Assembly (NCBI GenBank): GCA_011525745.1
Contig: WYBU01000143.1
Location: 1 to 54,105, forward strand
Source: Planctomycetaceae bacterium
Lineage (GTDB): Bacteria; Planctomycetota; Phycisphaerae; UBA1845; UTPLA1
Reading direction: 5' to 3'
Length of the DNA stretch: 54,105 nt
The notes under the pieces are model-generated. The model had not been told where the DNA came from and made no database searches. It worked only from the letters and a program-made list of their open reading frames with translations. This document shows positions 7,699 through 15,524 of this stretch, piece by piece; the first letter of the stretch is position 1, and each line of letters starts with the position of its first letter. Made by a program: the position numbers and the translations under genes.

Positions 7699-9156
7699 AT
7701 GTCGGCTGATCGGCGGTACTACGTCGCATCCGCGTTGCTGTTCGGCCTGATCCTGGCGCGGCTGGCGTACCTGGCCCCATCCACGGCCGGAATCAAGTGG
7801 GATTTTGTCAATTATTACAACACTGGCTGCCGCGTATGGCACGGCGAGTGGGCCAGCCTTTATCGCTCGACCGAGCCGATCGCAGGCCGCCCGCCGCTCG
7901 GCGACGTGAAGGAGGGGCAGCTCGAATACGCGGGCTTTCCGCTGTCGGCTCTGTTCTTCGGGCCGCTGGGGGCGTTCGAGCCGCAACGGGCCATCGTGAC
8001 GTACAAGGCCGCGTGCGGCATCGCGTTTCTCGTGGCGATGGCGCTGCTTTACACGCATTTCTTCGGCGCGACGCGGGCCGGATCGCGCAGCGACGGGCGG
8101 CGAACCGCGGTGGCGTCGGCCGAAGGTCGATGTCACGAGGACACGGAAGGCGTCGGCGAGTTTCGCGGACGGATCCAGAAGTCGGCGCCCACACCGCCGC
8201 TCCCTTACGGTCGCGGTTCAGATACGTCCGGAAGCGCGCCCGCCGAAATGCACGCGGCGACGCCTCGGTCGCTGGCGCTCTTCCTGCTGTTGGCGCTGTT
8301 GTTCGAGCCGTTCTGGTTCTGCTTCGTCATCGGCGGCCAATCGACGCCGATGGCGTTTCTTTTTGTCGTGCTCTTTCTGCGCTTGTACGTCGTCGGCCGC
8401 TGTGCCGCGGCGGCGTTCTGTTTCTCGATCGCCGCACTGCTGAAGCCCGTGCTGGCGCCGGCCGCTTTGGTGCTTTTCGTCGCCATGCAATGGCGGCTGC
8501 TGGCATGGACCGCGGCAATCGGAGCCGTCGAAGCGCTGTTGTCGCTGGCGGTGTTCGGATGGGATGCGCACCGCGAGTGGTACGAGGTGTTCTCACGCCA
8601 GGCGACGCGCTGGGCGGTGCCGTGGTGGAACAACGCCTCGCCGTTGGCATTCTTCGCCAACTTCTGGCTGTACGGTCCCGACCCGCAGTTCGGACTGCGC
8701 CCAAAGCCGCAGAGCATGGCAATGCTGTTGAAGGCGCTCAAGCTGCTGCTGGTCGGTCTGTTCGCCTGGCGGGCGTGGACGGTGCGCGCGTCCGCTGTAA
8801 ACGACGCCGAAAAGCGGCGGCAACTGGTCATGCTGGGAATCGTCTTTTCGCTCTGCTTCACGCAGGTGTCGTGGCCTCATTACCTCGTGTTCCTGCTCAT
8901 CCCGATCGTTTACGTTGCCACGCGATACGCCGCGCTGCCGCTCGGCGGGCGCGTGCTGGCATGGCTCATTGTGCTCTCGACGTTTCGGGCGGAGCATTAT
9001 CATCTGACGCTTCCTATCAAGGAACTGATCCCATTCGACTCGCCGATCGGCGCGATGCTGCTCGGCCTTTACGGCGGCGGGACGTTGATACTGTCGCTGT
9101 TTTTCATCGCGTTCTATCGGCGGGGGCCACTGACTGCGGGACGTTCGGCGGCCTGA
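7699..9156 (+). CDS. GT87-like integral membrane mannosyltransferase (DUF2029)
   Basis: The 485-residue protein has about ten hydrophobic helices and resembles the GT87/DUF2029 family, which uses polyprenyl-phosphate mannose to build envelope glycans. Typical features are the early acidic site (IKWDFVNYYNTGCRVWHGEW) after the first helix, FEPFWFCFVIGGQST, and SIAALLKPVLAPAALVL. ATG 7699 is chosen because GGAG lies eight bases upstream; GTG 7678 would add seven residues. Between the helices ending near residue 125 and starting near residue 190 there is a hydrophilic block (SDGRRTAVASAEGRCHEDTE through PPLPYGRGSDTSG). It carries an in-frame copy of an interspersed repeat (about 8195-8220) and is probably a late insertion in a loop. 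Confidence 0.75.
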   Translation: MSADRRYYVASALLFGLILARLAYLAPSTAGIKWDFVNYYNTGCRVWHGEWASLYRSTEPIAGRPPLGDVKEGQLEYAGFPLSALFFGPLGAFEPQRAIVTYKAACGIAFLVAMALLYTHFFGATRAGSRSDGRRTAVASAEGRCHEDTEGVGEFRGRIQKSAPTPPLPYGRGSDTSGSAPAEMHAATPRSLALFLLLALLFEPFWFCFVIGGQSTPMAFLFVVLFLRLYVVGRCAAAAFCFSIAALLKPVLAPAALVLFVAMQWRLLAWTAAIGAVEALLSLAVFGWDAHREWYEVFSRQATRWAVPWWNNASPLAFFANFWLYGPDPQFGLRPKPQSMAMLLKALKLLLVGLFAWRAWTVRASAVNDAEKRRQLVMLGIVFSLCFTQVSWPHYLVFLLIPIVYVATRYAALPLGGRVLAWLIVLSTFRAEHYHLTLPIKELIPFDSPIGAMLLGLYGGGTLILSLFFIAFYRRGPLTAGRSAA

Positions 9157-9529
9157 CGAACGGCACGAAAATCACCAACGTCATGTTGCAACGGACGGCA
9201 AGGTCAAGCGCTCGCGGAGATTCGGCCTTCACATTCCGGGTCATACGGGCGTCGCGCCCGTCTGGCCGGGCCTTCGCAAAGTTTGGCCGTGTTGAGCGGC
9301 GACGCTCCCGGGATTTGACCCTTCGTTCACGTTCAGCGAGCGCGAGTCCGTTGGCGCCACGGGAAATCTCGTGCAAGCGCGGGCGCCGCCGCACGCGATT
9401 CGACACGGGTACGTCGTGCCCACTCCGCTGCTTGCGCGGCCGCTTGACTCGCCCAGCGGCGCGGGCTACGTTCCATCGTGGTCTTTCGGAACGGAACACG
9501 CATTTCATCGCGATAAGGAGGACACAGCG
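9157..9529 (+). repeat. Repeat-rich gap before sodA
   Basis: No gene is supported here. Visible elements are a half copy of the CAAG(C/G)CCTCGCG family (9196-9216) and a palindrome ACGGGCGTCGCGCCCGT (9245-9261). The promoter of the dismutase gene should be near the right end, but I see no convincing -35/-10 pair. Confidence 0.45.
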
Positions 9530-10132
9530 ATGGCATTCACCCTGCCCGCGTTGTCGTATGCGTACAACGCCCTCGAACCGCACATCGACGCCCGCACGAT
9601 GGAAATCCACCACACCAAGCATCATCAGGCCTACATCAACAACGCCAACAAGGCGCTGGAAGCTCATGCGCATCTGGCTTCACGCACCGTCGAAGAGTTG
9701 CTGGCGAAGATCAACGAAGCGCCGGACGGCGTGCGCCAGACGCTGATCAACAACGCCGGCGGTCACGCCAATCACTCGCTGTTCTGGCAGGTCATGGGTT
9801 CCGGCAGGGGCGGCGAGCCGAAAGGCGCGCTGGCCGACGCCATCAAATCGACCTTCGGCGGCTTCGACAAGTTCAAGGAGACGTTCGCGAACGCCGCGGC
9901 GACGCGCTTCGGCAGCGGCTGGGCCTGGCTGGCGCTGAAGGGCGGCAAGCTCGAGGTGTTCAGCACCGCCAACCAGGACAGCCCCATCATGACCGGCCAC
10001 AAGCCGCTGCTGGGCCTGGACGTGTGGGAGCACGCGTACTATCTGAACTACCAGAACCGGCGGCTCGACTACATCGCCGCGTTCTGGAACGTGGTAAACT
10101 GGGACGAAGTGGCGAAGCGCTTCGCCAGTTGA
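9530..10132 (+). CDS. sodA: Superoxide dismutase, Mn type
   Basis: The 200-residue enzyme converts superoxide to oxygen and hydrogen peroxide. The four metal ligands are visible as H27 ([10 protein letters not shown]), H82 ([10 protein letters not shown]), D164 and H168 (LDVWEHAYY). The GGHANHS context together with Q149 (STANQDSP) is the pattern of the manganese rather than the iron branch, although cambialistic use is possible. The start has an excellent AAGGAGG ribosome binding site eight bases upstream. There is no signal peptide, so it is cytoplasmic. The gene stands after a repeat-filled gap and 52 bases before a STAS gene. Confidence 0.95.
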   Translation: MAFTLPALSYAYNALEPHIDARTMEIHHTKHHQAYINNANKALEAHAHLASRTVEELLAKINEAPDGVRQTLINNAGGHANHSLFWQVMGSGRGGEPKGALADAIKSTFGGFDKFKETFANAAATRFGSGWAWLALKGGKLEVFSTANQDSPIMTGHKPLLGLDVWEHAYYLNYQNRRLDYIAAFWNVVNWDEVAKRFAS

Positions 10133-10184
10133 ACGTGCCGCCGGCGCGTCCGTCCGTCGCGGCGTCGCCACAGTTGGATCGAAC

Positions 10185-10697
10185 ATGGCCGAACCGGATC
10201 ATCCCCGGGTGCGGATCGGGCGCGGTGCGTCGGGAGTGATCGTGCAGCCGGTCGGCGCGTGCACGGCAGTGATGTGCGACGCCATACGCATGTTTGTCGA
10301 CCGACTGTGCCCCGCCGATGCAGAGGACTTGCTGATCGACCTGTCGCGGGCCGATTCGCTCGACAGCACGTTTGCGGGGATGCTGCTCGCGATGGCGCGT
10401 CCGACCGCCGACGCCGATCTGACGGCGCGGCTGCATCTGCTCAATCCCTCCTCGCCGGCGTGTGAAGCGCTGCGGCGAATGCGCGTGCTCGGCTTGTTCG
10501 ACGTGAGGCAGGACGGATCGGCCGACGCCACGGAGTGGACCGAGTTGCCGCGCGATGTGTCGCCCGAATCGGTGGAGCGGCTGCGGGCACTGATTATCGA
10601 CGCGCACGAGCGGCTCATTGCGGCCGATCCGCGCAACGCCGACGTGTTTCGCCCCGTCGTCGATACATTCCGTCGCAATCGCCCAACGGCGCCCTGA
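10185..10697 (+). CDS. STAS-domain protein (anti-sigma factor antagonist type)
   Basis: The product is 170 residues. The core strand-helix EDLLIDLSRADSLDSTFAGM (about residues 46-65) is the signature of STAS domains, with a Ser/Thr at the site phosphorylated in SpoIIAA-like antagonists (D-S-T here, where D-S-S or D-S-T is usual). A preceding strand, ASGVIVQPVG, and a following LHLLNPSSPACEALRRMRVL complete the fold. About 50 residues at the C-terminus form a charged helical extension. Such proteins usually take part in partner-switching control of sigma factors or stress responses; no partner kinase is next to it. Two bases separate its stop codon from the purN start, so the two genes are probably co-transcribed. 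Confidence 0.75.
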   Translation: MAEPDHPRVRIGRGASGVIVQPVGACTAVMCDAIRMFVDRLCPADAEDLLIDLSRADSLDSTFAGMLLAMARPTADADLTARLHLLNPSSPACEALRRMRVLGLFDVRQDGSADATEWTELPRDVSPESVERLRALIIDAHERLIAADPRNADVFRPVVDTFRRNRPTAP

Positions 10698-10699
10698 GC

Positions 10700-11314
10700 A
10701 TGACCGACTCGCAACCGCCGCTGAAGCTGGGCGTACTCATCTCCGGTTCGGGAACCACGCTGCAAAATCTCGTCGACCGCATCGGTGACGGAGGACTGAC
10801 CGGCGTACGCATCGCTGTTGTGATATCGTCACGGCAGGGCGTGCTCGGCGTGCAACGCGCCCGCGCGGCCGGCCTGCCGGTCGAGTTCGCCGTGCGGCGC
10901 TCGTTCGCCGACGTGGCGGCGTTCAGTCATCGCATCGCCGCGCTGCTCGACCAACATGGCTGCGACTGGGCCGTCCAGGCCGGCTGGTTGTGCTACTGGC
11001 GACTGCCGCCGCGCTGGCTGGGGCGCGTGCTGAACATCCATCCGGCGTTGCTGCCCGAGTTCGGCGGCAAGGGGCTTTACGGCGATCACGTGCATCGCGC
11101 CGTTCTGGAGTCCGGCCGGCGCGTCAGCGGCGCGACCGTGCATCTCGTGGACAATGAATACGATCACGGACCGGTCGTCCTCCAGCGAAGCTGCCCGGTG
11201 CTGCCGGATGACACGGTCGAATCGCTGCGCTCCCGCGTGGCGGAGATCGAGCGTGAGATCCTGCCGCGGGCGATCGACATGGCGCGGCGCGGAATGCTGT
11301 CGGCCATTCAGTAG
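10700..11314 (+). CDS. purN: Phosphoribosylglycinamide formyltransferase (GAR transformylase)
   Basis: The 204-residue enzyme would transfer the formyl group of 10-formyltetrahydrofolate to glycinamide ribonucleotide in purine synthesis. The N-terminal nucleotide loop GVLISGSGTTLQNL and the catalytic trio N112, H114 (LNIHPALLPEF) and D155 (DNEYDHGPVV) are all present. ATG 10700 begins two bases after the STAS stop codon. The usual proline-rich loop after NIHP reads ALLPEFGGKGLYGDHVH, close to the family. Length is normal. I am confident of the formyltransferase family; a related formyltransferase acting on another substrate is less likely given this length and motif set. Confidence 0.88.
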   Translation: MTDSQPPLKLGVLISGSGTTLQNLVDRIGDGGLTGVRIAVVISSRQGVLGVQRARAAGLPVEFAVRRSFADVAAFSHRIAALLDQHGCDWAVQAGWLCYWRLPPRWLGRVLNIHPALLPEFGGKGLYGDHVHRAVLESGRRVSGATVHLVDNEYDHGPVVLQRSCPVLPDDTVESLRSRVAEIEREILPRAIDMARRGMLSAIQ

Positions 11315-11390
11315 CGGTGCGAGGTCAGGCAATTCTTGCGCTTTTGCCGACGCTGGCTTGGCGTCATTTCGCCTTCAGGCGTCGTCTCGA

Positions 11391-11419
11391 TGAAGTTTCA
11401 CTCGTCGTAGAACCGATAA
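11391..11419 (+). promoter_or_regulatory. Possible sigma-28-like promoter before fliL
   Basis: TGAAGTTT (11391-11398) and ACCGATAA (11412-11419) each match seven of eight bases of the enterobacterial sigma 28 elements TAAAGTTT and GCCGATAA. The spacer is 13 bases rather than the usual 11, so this is a weak call. Its position, about 50 bases before the flagellar block that itself encodes FliA, makes it worth testing. Confidence 0.3.
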
Positions 11420-11472
11420 AGATGGACGCAGACGCGCGCCTGTTGCATTCGGAACGCGCGCTGGAGGGTATC

Positions 11473-12009
11473 ATGGCGGATCAAAAGCCGCGGGCGGATG
11501 AAAAAAAAGATGCGGCCGAATCCGCGCCTGCGCCGGCAAAAACCGGCGGTCGCAAGATCATGCTCATCATCGGCGGCATCATGCTGCTGGAAGGCGCGGG
11601 GATTTTTGGAGCGATGAAACTTGTCGGCGCCGGACCGGGTTCGTCCCATGCCGACGAACTGACGCTGGCCACGCAGCCCAGCAAACGATCAATCGAGATC
11701 GAGGTCGTCCGCGTCCGCACCCCCAACGACAAGGAAGGCAAGCTGATTCTCTGGTCGCTCGAGGTCGTCATTCGCGTGCCGGCCGACCAGCAGCAAAGTG
11801 TCGCCGACATGATCAAGGCTAACAGCGGCACCATCAAGGACCGCATCGCACGGCTGATTCGCGCGGCGTCGCCCGAGCATTTGCGCGAGCCGGGGCTGGA
11901 GACGCTTCGGCGGCAGATGCGCTTCGAGCTGGGCCGCGTGCTGGAAGACGAATCGAAGATACTTGAAGTGCTGATTCCCGATTGCACGCCGTATCCGACC
12001 GGGTTCTAG
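11473..12009 (+). CDS. fliL: FliL-like flagellar basal body protein
   Basis: The 178-residue protein has a charged cytoplasmic N-terminus (ADEKKDAAESAPAPAKTGG), one transmembrane helix at about residues 28-50 (IMLIIGGIMLLEGAGIFGAM) and a periplasmic domain. That domain has the FliL pattern: a beta strand ending IEVVRVRTPN, a strand with LWSLEVVIRVPADQ, and a C-terminal helix, RQMRFELGRVLEDESKILEV. FliL surrounds stators and supports motor torque. ATG 11473 is preceded by GGAGG at good spacing; an in-frame ATG at 11422 has none. It opens the flagellar block and is followed 12 bases later by fliN. Confidence 0.75.
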   Translation: MADQKPRADEKKDAAESAPAPAKTGGRKIMLIIGGIMLLEGAGIFGAMKLVGAGPGSSHADELTLATQPSKRSIEIEVVRVRTPNDKEGKLILWSLEVVIRVPADQQQSVADMIKANSGTIKDRIARLIRAASPEHLREPGLETLRRQMRFELGRVLEDESKILEVLIPDCTPYPTGF

Positions 12010-12021
12010 CAGGAGTGCGAG

Positions 12022-12648
12022 ATGGACGAACGCCCGACTGCCTCCGGATCGTCAGACGCTTCATATGTCGCCCCTGCGCCTGAGTCGGGTGCGGAATCGA
12101 ACGCCGCGTCGCCTCCGACTGAAGCGGCGCTGACGCAACAGGAGCTGGATGCGGTGCTGGCCGCGGCGGGCTTCGATGTCTCGACCGCGGGGGAAACGAC
12201 GGGCGCCGCGCCGTCGTCTGAGCCTGAGGCGGGAAAGCCGGCTGGCGACGTGATATTTGGCGCGGCCGCCCCGGCAGGTGTCGCCGCGGCTGTCGCGACT
12301 CAGTCCTACGTGCCGCCGGAGATCGACGCGGGGGCGACGCGCAGGTGGACCAATGCCCAGGCCGGCCCGATCGACCTGATCAACGACGTGGCGCTGGATG
12401 TGAAAGTGGAACTCGGTCGGGCGCGGATGCGCGTGGACGACGTACTGAAGCTGGGTCCCGGGGCCGTCGTCGAACTGGACAAGCTGGCGGGCGACCCGGT
12501 CGAGGTCTATGTCAACGAGCGGCTGATCGCGCGAGGCGAAGTCCTTGTGCTCAACGACGATTTCTGCGTCCGAATCAACGAGATCGTCACGCCGTCGCCG
12601 AACGGCGAATCTGCAGGCGAGCGCCACGGCGGGAGGGGGGCGGACTGA
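12022..12648 (+). CDS. fliN: Flagellar motor switch protein FliN with long N-terminal region
   Basis: The 208-residue protein has a C-terminal SpoA domain (about residues 118-192) with the FliN pattern [37 protein letters not shown] and [19 protein letters not shown]. This domain forms part of the C-ring that sets rotation direction. The first 110 residues are Ala/Pro/Ser-rich and probably flexible. They contain [15 protein letters not shown] at about 38-52, similar to the EIDALL motif by which FliM or FliY binds CheY-P. The C-terminal tail after the SpoA domain is Gly/Arg-rich, and the stop codon lies at the edge of an interspersed repeat. No fliM is in the window. Confidence 0.88.
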   Translation: MDERPTASGSSDASYVAPAPESGAESNAASPPTEAALTQQELDAVLAAAGFDVSTAGETTGAAPSSEPEAGKPAGDVIFGAAAPAGVAAAVATQSYVPPEIDAGATRRWTNAQAGPIDLINDVALDVKVELGRARMRVDDVLKLGPGAVVELDKLAGDPVEVYVNERLIARGEVLVLNDDFCVRINEIVTPSPNGESAGERHGGRGAD

Positions 12649-12649
12649 A

Positions 12650-12676
12650 CTGAACCGCGACGGTGAAGGAGCGGCG
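12650..12676 (+). repeat. Interspersed repeat (GAACCGCGACSGTGARGGAGC family)
   Basis: TGAACCGCGACGGTGAAGGA, followed by GCGGCG, lies directly behind the fliN stop codon. It matches copies at 6381-6410 and 39452-39482, and reverse copies at 3308-3333, 8195-8220 and 22541-22570. Confidence 0.75.
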
Positions 12677-12799
12677 ACGGGTCCTGCGATGGGTCGACTC
12701 GCTCGTATTTGAGCGAACTCCCGGCGTCGAGGATTTACACACGCCTTATGCCTACGAGCAGAGGCACGCAGGCAACACGGTGGGATCGATAAGCGGAGC

Positions 12800-13834
12800 A
12801 TGACGCATGCTCCGGGTTTGGCGGAGCCAAACGTGATCGCAAGAAGCGGAAGTTCATACCGGCGCGAAGCGAAATGCCTTCCGGGCATTTGTGTGTCGGC
12901 GGATTGTCCGAACCGCCCCCCGTTGCCGTGCAAGCGCCTGATCCGAGCCTTAAGCGCACTCGCCGAGGCAGCGCCTTCGATCGGGAACCGGCCGCCTCGC
13001 GGCGCGGGCAGTCCAGGGGATCGAGGCGCCCGACCGCCGGTCGGCGGTTCCGCGATTTTCCAGTCCGCGGCACGCGCCGTCGTTGCGACGGCATTCCTCA
13101 TTACGATACTCGCCGGTTCCCACGCAATGGCGGACGAAGCTCCGCCGCCGGCGGCGACTCACTTCGCTACCAACGAAGGGCCGGCTTCCGACAATCGCCC
13201 GGAATCGGCCGCCGGCAACGACATCGTCCGCCGCAGCCGCCGTTCCGTTGAACAACGGAATGAACCCGGCGATGCGGCGGCCTCGCGCGTTTCTCGCGGC
13301 AGCCCCGGCTTGTTTCGTGCGTCGGACGTGCTATGGCCCCTGGCGTTGCTCGGGATACTTGTCGCACTGGCCGTGATTGTGAAACGCTTGTCGCGCCGCG
13401 GCGGCGCAACGGCTGCCGGCAATCCGGTCATCGAAGTCCTGGCGCGCACCGCGCTGTCGCCGCGGCAGAACCTCTGTCTCGTGCGTCTAGGGCGGCGCGT
13501 CGTTCTGCTGGGAGTCGGCGGCGATCAGGCGCGCACGCTGGTGGAAATCAACGATCCGGTCGAGGCCGCGGAGCTGATCGGCGCGGCGGCGCAGGCGCGA
13601 CCCGGCTCGATCTCGTCGCAGTTCTCAGAGTTCCTGCGCTCAGCGGCGGCCGGATTCCGCGAAACGCCGGCACACGAGGCAAATCGAACGGCGGACAGTG
13701 GCGGGAGTGCTTCTGATCGGCCGAACGTTGATGCGAGATTTACGGCGCGAAGCGAACTGCACCGCGTCACGGAACAGCTACGGAGCCTGAAGCTGCGCGG
13801 CGCGGGTATGACGTCAGGAATCGCGGACGGATGA
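12800..13834 (+). CDS. fliO: FliO-like flagellar biosynthesis protein (start uncertain)
   Basis: The frame gives up to 344 residues. The convincing part begins with a signal-like helix (AVVATAFLITILAGSHAMA, about residues 93-111). A hydrophilic stretch follows, then a single transmembrane helix (VLWPLALLGILVALAVIVKR) and the FliO cytoplasmic domain (VIEVLARTALSPRQNLCLVR, LGRRVVLLGVGGDQ). FliO helps to assemble the FliP ring of the export gate. The first 90 residues are not protein-like and overlap palindromic sequence (GGAGCATGACGCATGCTCC across 12795-12813), so the real start is probably further in; GTG 12893 is one option. Its position between fliN and fliP is the classical gene order. Confidence 0.78.
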   Translation: MTHAPGLAEPNVIARSGSSYRREAKCLPGICVSADCPNRPPLPCKRLIRALSALAEAAPSIGNRPPRGAGSPGDRGARPPVGGSAIFQSAARAVVATAFLITILAGSHAMADEAPPPAATHFATNEGPASDNRPESAAGNDIVRRSRRSVEQRNEPGDAAASRVSRGSPGLFRASDVLWPLALLGILVALAVIVKRLSRRGGATAAGNPVIEVLARTALSPRQNLCLVRLGRRVVLLGVGGDQARTLVEINDPVEAAELIGAAAQARPGSISSQFSEFLRSAAAGFRETPAHEANRTADSGGSASDRPNVDARFTARSELHRVTEQLRSLKLRGAGMTSGIADG

Positions 13835-14213
13835 CCTGCTCAGGTTCACGACGTGTGGCATGGTCAGGCCCTCGCGCGAGTGGCGCCTGACCGTGCCGAG
13901 GAAGGTGCCTCGCGAGGGCGAAAGTGACTCGCGCGCTTCGTCGTTCGATGAACGCCGCACGCGGCGCGGATACGCAGGAAGCGACATGCGGCAGGATGCC
14001 GGACAGTTTGATGTGGCCGTTGCGTGCTTGACCGGCAGCGTCGCACGACCACGGCCGGGCGGCCCGCCTGGCCTGCAATCGCGGGGTTCGCCCGGCGGAT
14101 TGCGTTGCTGCGCGCTTCAGGGCCGCTTCAACGTGCCGCCCCCGTCTTGGAGTCACGCGGTCGTCGGCTCGGCGTCAACCCGCGGGCGCGCGGCGTTGCG
14201 CCAAGGCGTGCCG
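13835..14213 (+). repeat. fliO-fliP gap with inverted repeat
   Basis: A copy of the long-armed CAAGCCCTCGCG family lies at 13857-13920, with the left arm GGTCAGGCCCTCGCGCGAG and the right arm CCTCGCGAGGGCG. The fliP frame is open through part of this gap, but its translation is Arg/Gly/Pro-rich and not protein-like. No other gene is seen. Confidence 0.55.
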
Positions 14214-15020
14214 ATGCTGATTGTGCTTCTGCTCGGAGTTGCCGCCGCACCGGCTTGGGGTCAGTCGGGCGTAGAAACGACCCCGCCGGCTGCGTCCGCA
14301 CAACTCGACAACCCCCTCGGCATTCCCGATCTGCGCAATGTTGTTCCCGCGGCCAGGGACGCGGAAGGCGTCAGCGCCTCGATTGCGATTCTCGTACTGC
14401 TGACGGTTCTGTCGCTTGCCCCGGCCATCCTCGTGATGATGACCAGCTTCACTCGCATGGTCATTGTGCTGGCGTTGCTGCGCCAGGCGATCGGCACGCA
14501 GCAACTTCCTCCGAGTCAGGTCGTGACGTCGCTGGCGCTGATCATGACCTGCATCGTCATGGCGCCGACGTGGCGCGACATTCATCAGTCCGCCGTCGAG
14601 CCGTATCTCGAAGGCCGCCTCAATCAGCGCGAGGCGCTGGACCGGGCGGCGGAGCCGCTGCGGGCATTCATGATCCGACAGATCGAAAACGCGCAGAACG
14701 AAGACGACGTGTACCTGTTCGTCGAATACGCCCGCGGCCGACCGGTGCCCGTCAATGCGCCGCTGAAATGGAGCGAAGTGCGCTTCTGGGAGCTGACGCC
14801 CGCTTTCGTGCTGAGCGAGCTGAAGGTGGCGTTTGTCATGGGCTTTCGGCTGTATCTGCCGTTCCTCGTGATCGACATGGTGGTGTCGGCGATTCTGATC
14901 AGCATGGGCATGTTGATGCTGCCGCCGGTGCTGATCTCGTTGCCGTTCAAGCTGCTGCTGTTTGTGATCGCGGATGGCTGGCGGCTGGTTGTTGGTGCGC
15001 TGCTGGAAAGCTTCGGATAG
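14214..15020 (+). CDS. fliP: Flagellar export gate protein FliP
   Basis: The 268-residue protein begins with a cleavable signal peptide, MLIVLLLGVAAAPAWGQ, as is usual for FliP. Conserved blocks follow: ILVLLTVLSLAPAILVMMTS, FTRMVIVLALLRQAIGTQQL, PPSQVVTSLALIMTCIVMAP, and near the end ELKVAFVMGFRLYLPFLVID, MVVSAILISMGMLMLPPV and SLPFKLLLFVIADGWRLV. FliP forms the pentameric core of the type III export gate with FliQ and FliR. ATG 14214 is chosen because it opens the signal peptide; GTG 14208 would add two residues. It lies after a repeat-filled gap and before fliQ. Confidence 0.95.
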   Translation: MLIVLLLGVAAAPAWGQSGVETTPPAASAQLDNPLGIPDLRNVVPAARDAEGVSASIAILVLLTVLSLAPAILVMMTSFTRMVIVLALLRQAIGTQQLPPSQVVTSLALIMTCIVMAPTWRDIHQSAVEPYLEGRLNQREALDRAAEPLRAFMIRQIENAQNEDDVYLFVEYARGRPVPVNAPLKWSEVRFWELTPAFVLSELKVAFVMGFRLYLPFLVIDMVVSAILISMGMLMLPPVLISLPFKLLLFVIADGWRLVVGALLESFG

Positions 15021-15055
15021 CGCGCGGGCCATGTGCGACAGCGGCTCTCGCCTGC

Positions 15056-15155
15056 AACTCCCGCTCCTTTCCAGGGAGAGGGTCGGGGTGAGGGCGATGC
15101 CGCACAGTCGCCCTCGGCTGTGTTGGCGTGGAACGGGCTTGTAGCCCGTCTCGTG
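15056..15155 (+). repeat. Two stacked repeat elements between fliP and fliQ
   Basis: The first (about 15056-15097), containing CCAGGGAGAGGGTCGGGGTG, belongs to a palindromic element that I recall from many unrelated bacterial genomes. The second, GGAACGGGCTTGTAGCCCGT (about 15130-15149), is a variant of the CACGGGCTGCAAGCCCGTG family. Confidence 0.7.
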
Positions 15156-15266
15156 CGGGCAGTTTGGCGGCGCCACGCGTTACGTGACATGCCGACAACC
15201 GGTAAGACGACGCGAGCACCAGGTCGTTCGTCGCGATCAACGAGCGCCGTGCGAAGGAACCCCAGC

Positions 15267-15524
15267 ATGGATCTGCCATCAGCACTCGATGCCGGCCGCG
15301 ACATGTTGCTGCTGTCGTTGATCATCGCCGGCCCGATTCTCGGCATCGGCCTGATTGTCGGCCTGATCATCAGCGTCGTGCAGGCGGTGACTCAGTTGCA
15401 GGAGCAGACGCTGGTGTTCGTCCCCAAGATGGCGGCGATGATGCTCGCGACGATCATCCTGCTGCCGTGGATCGGGCAGCGCCTCATCGACTACAGCCGC
15501 GAGATGTTTGGAATCGCGCCATGA
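15267..15524 (+). CDS. fliQ: Flagellar export gate protein FliQ
   Basis: The 85-residue protein consists of two hydrophobic helices with the expected family blocks: a first helix LLLSLIIAGPILGIGLIVGL running into IISVVQAVTQLQEQTLVFVP, then KMAAMMLATIILLPWIGQRL. FliQ is the four-copy helical hairpin of the export gate. ATG 15267 has GAAGGA upstream. The stop codon overlaps the fliR start in an ATGA arrangement, so the two are probably translationally coupled. Confidence 0.95.
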   Translation: MDLPSALDAGRDMLLLSLIIAGPILGIGLIVGLIISVVQAVTQLQEQTLVFVPKMAAMMLATIILLPWIGQRLIDYSREMFGIAP

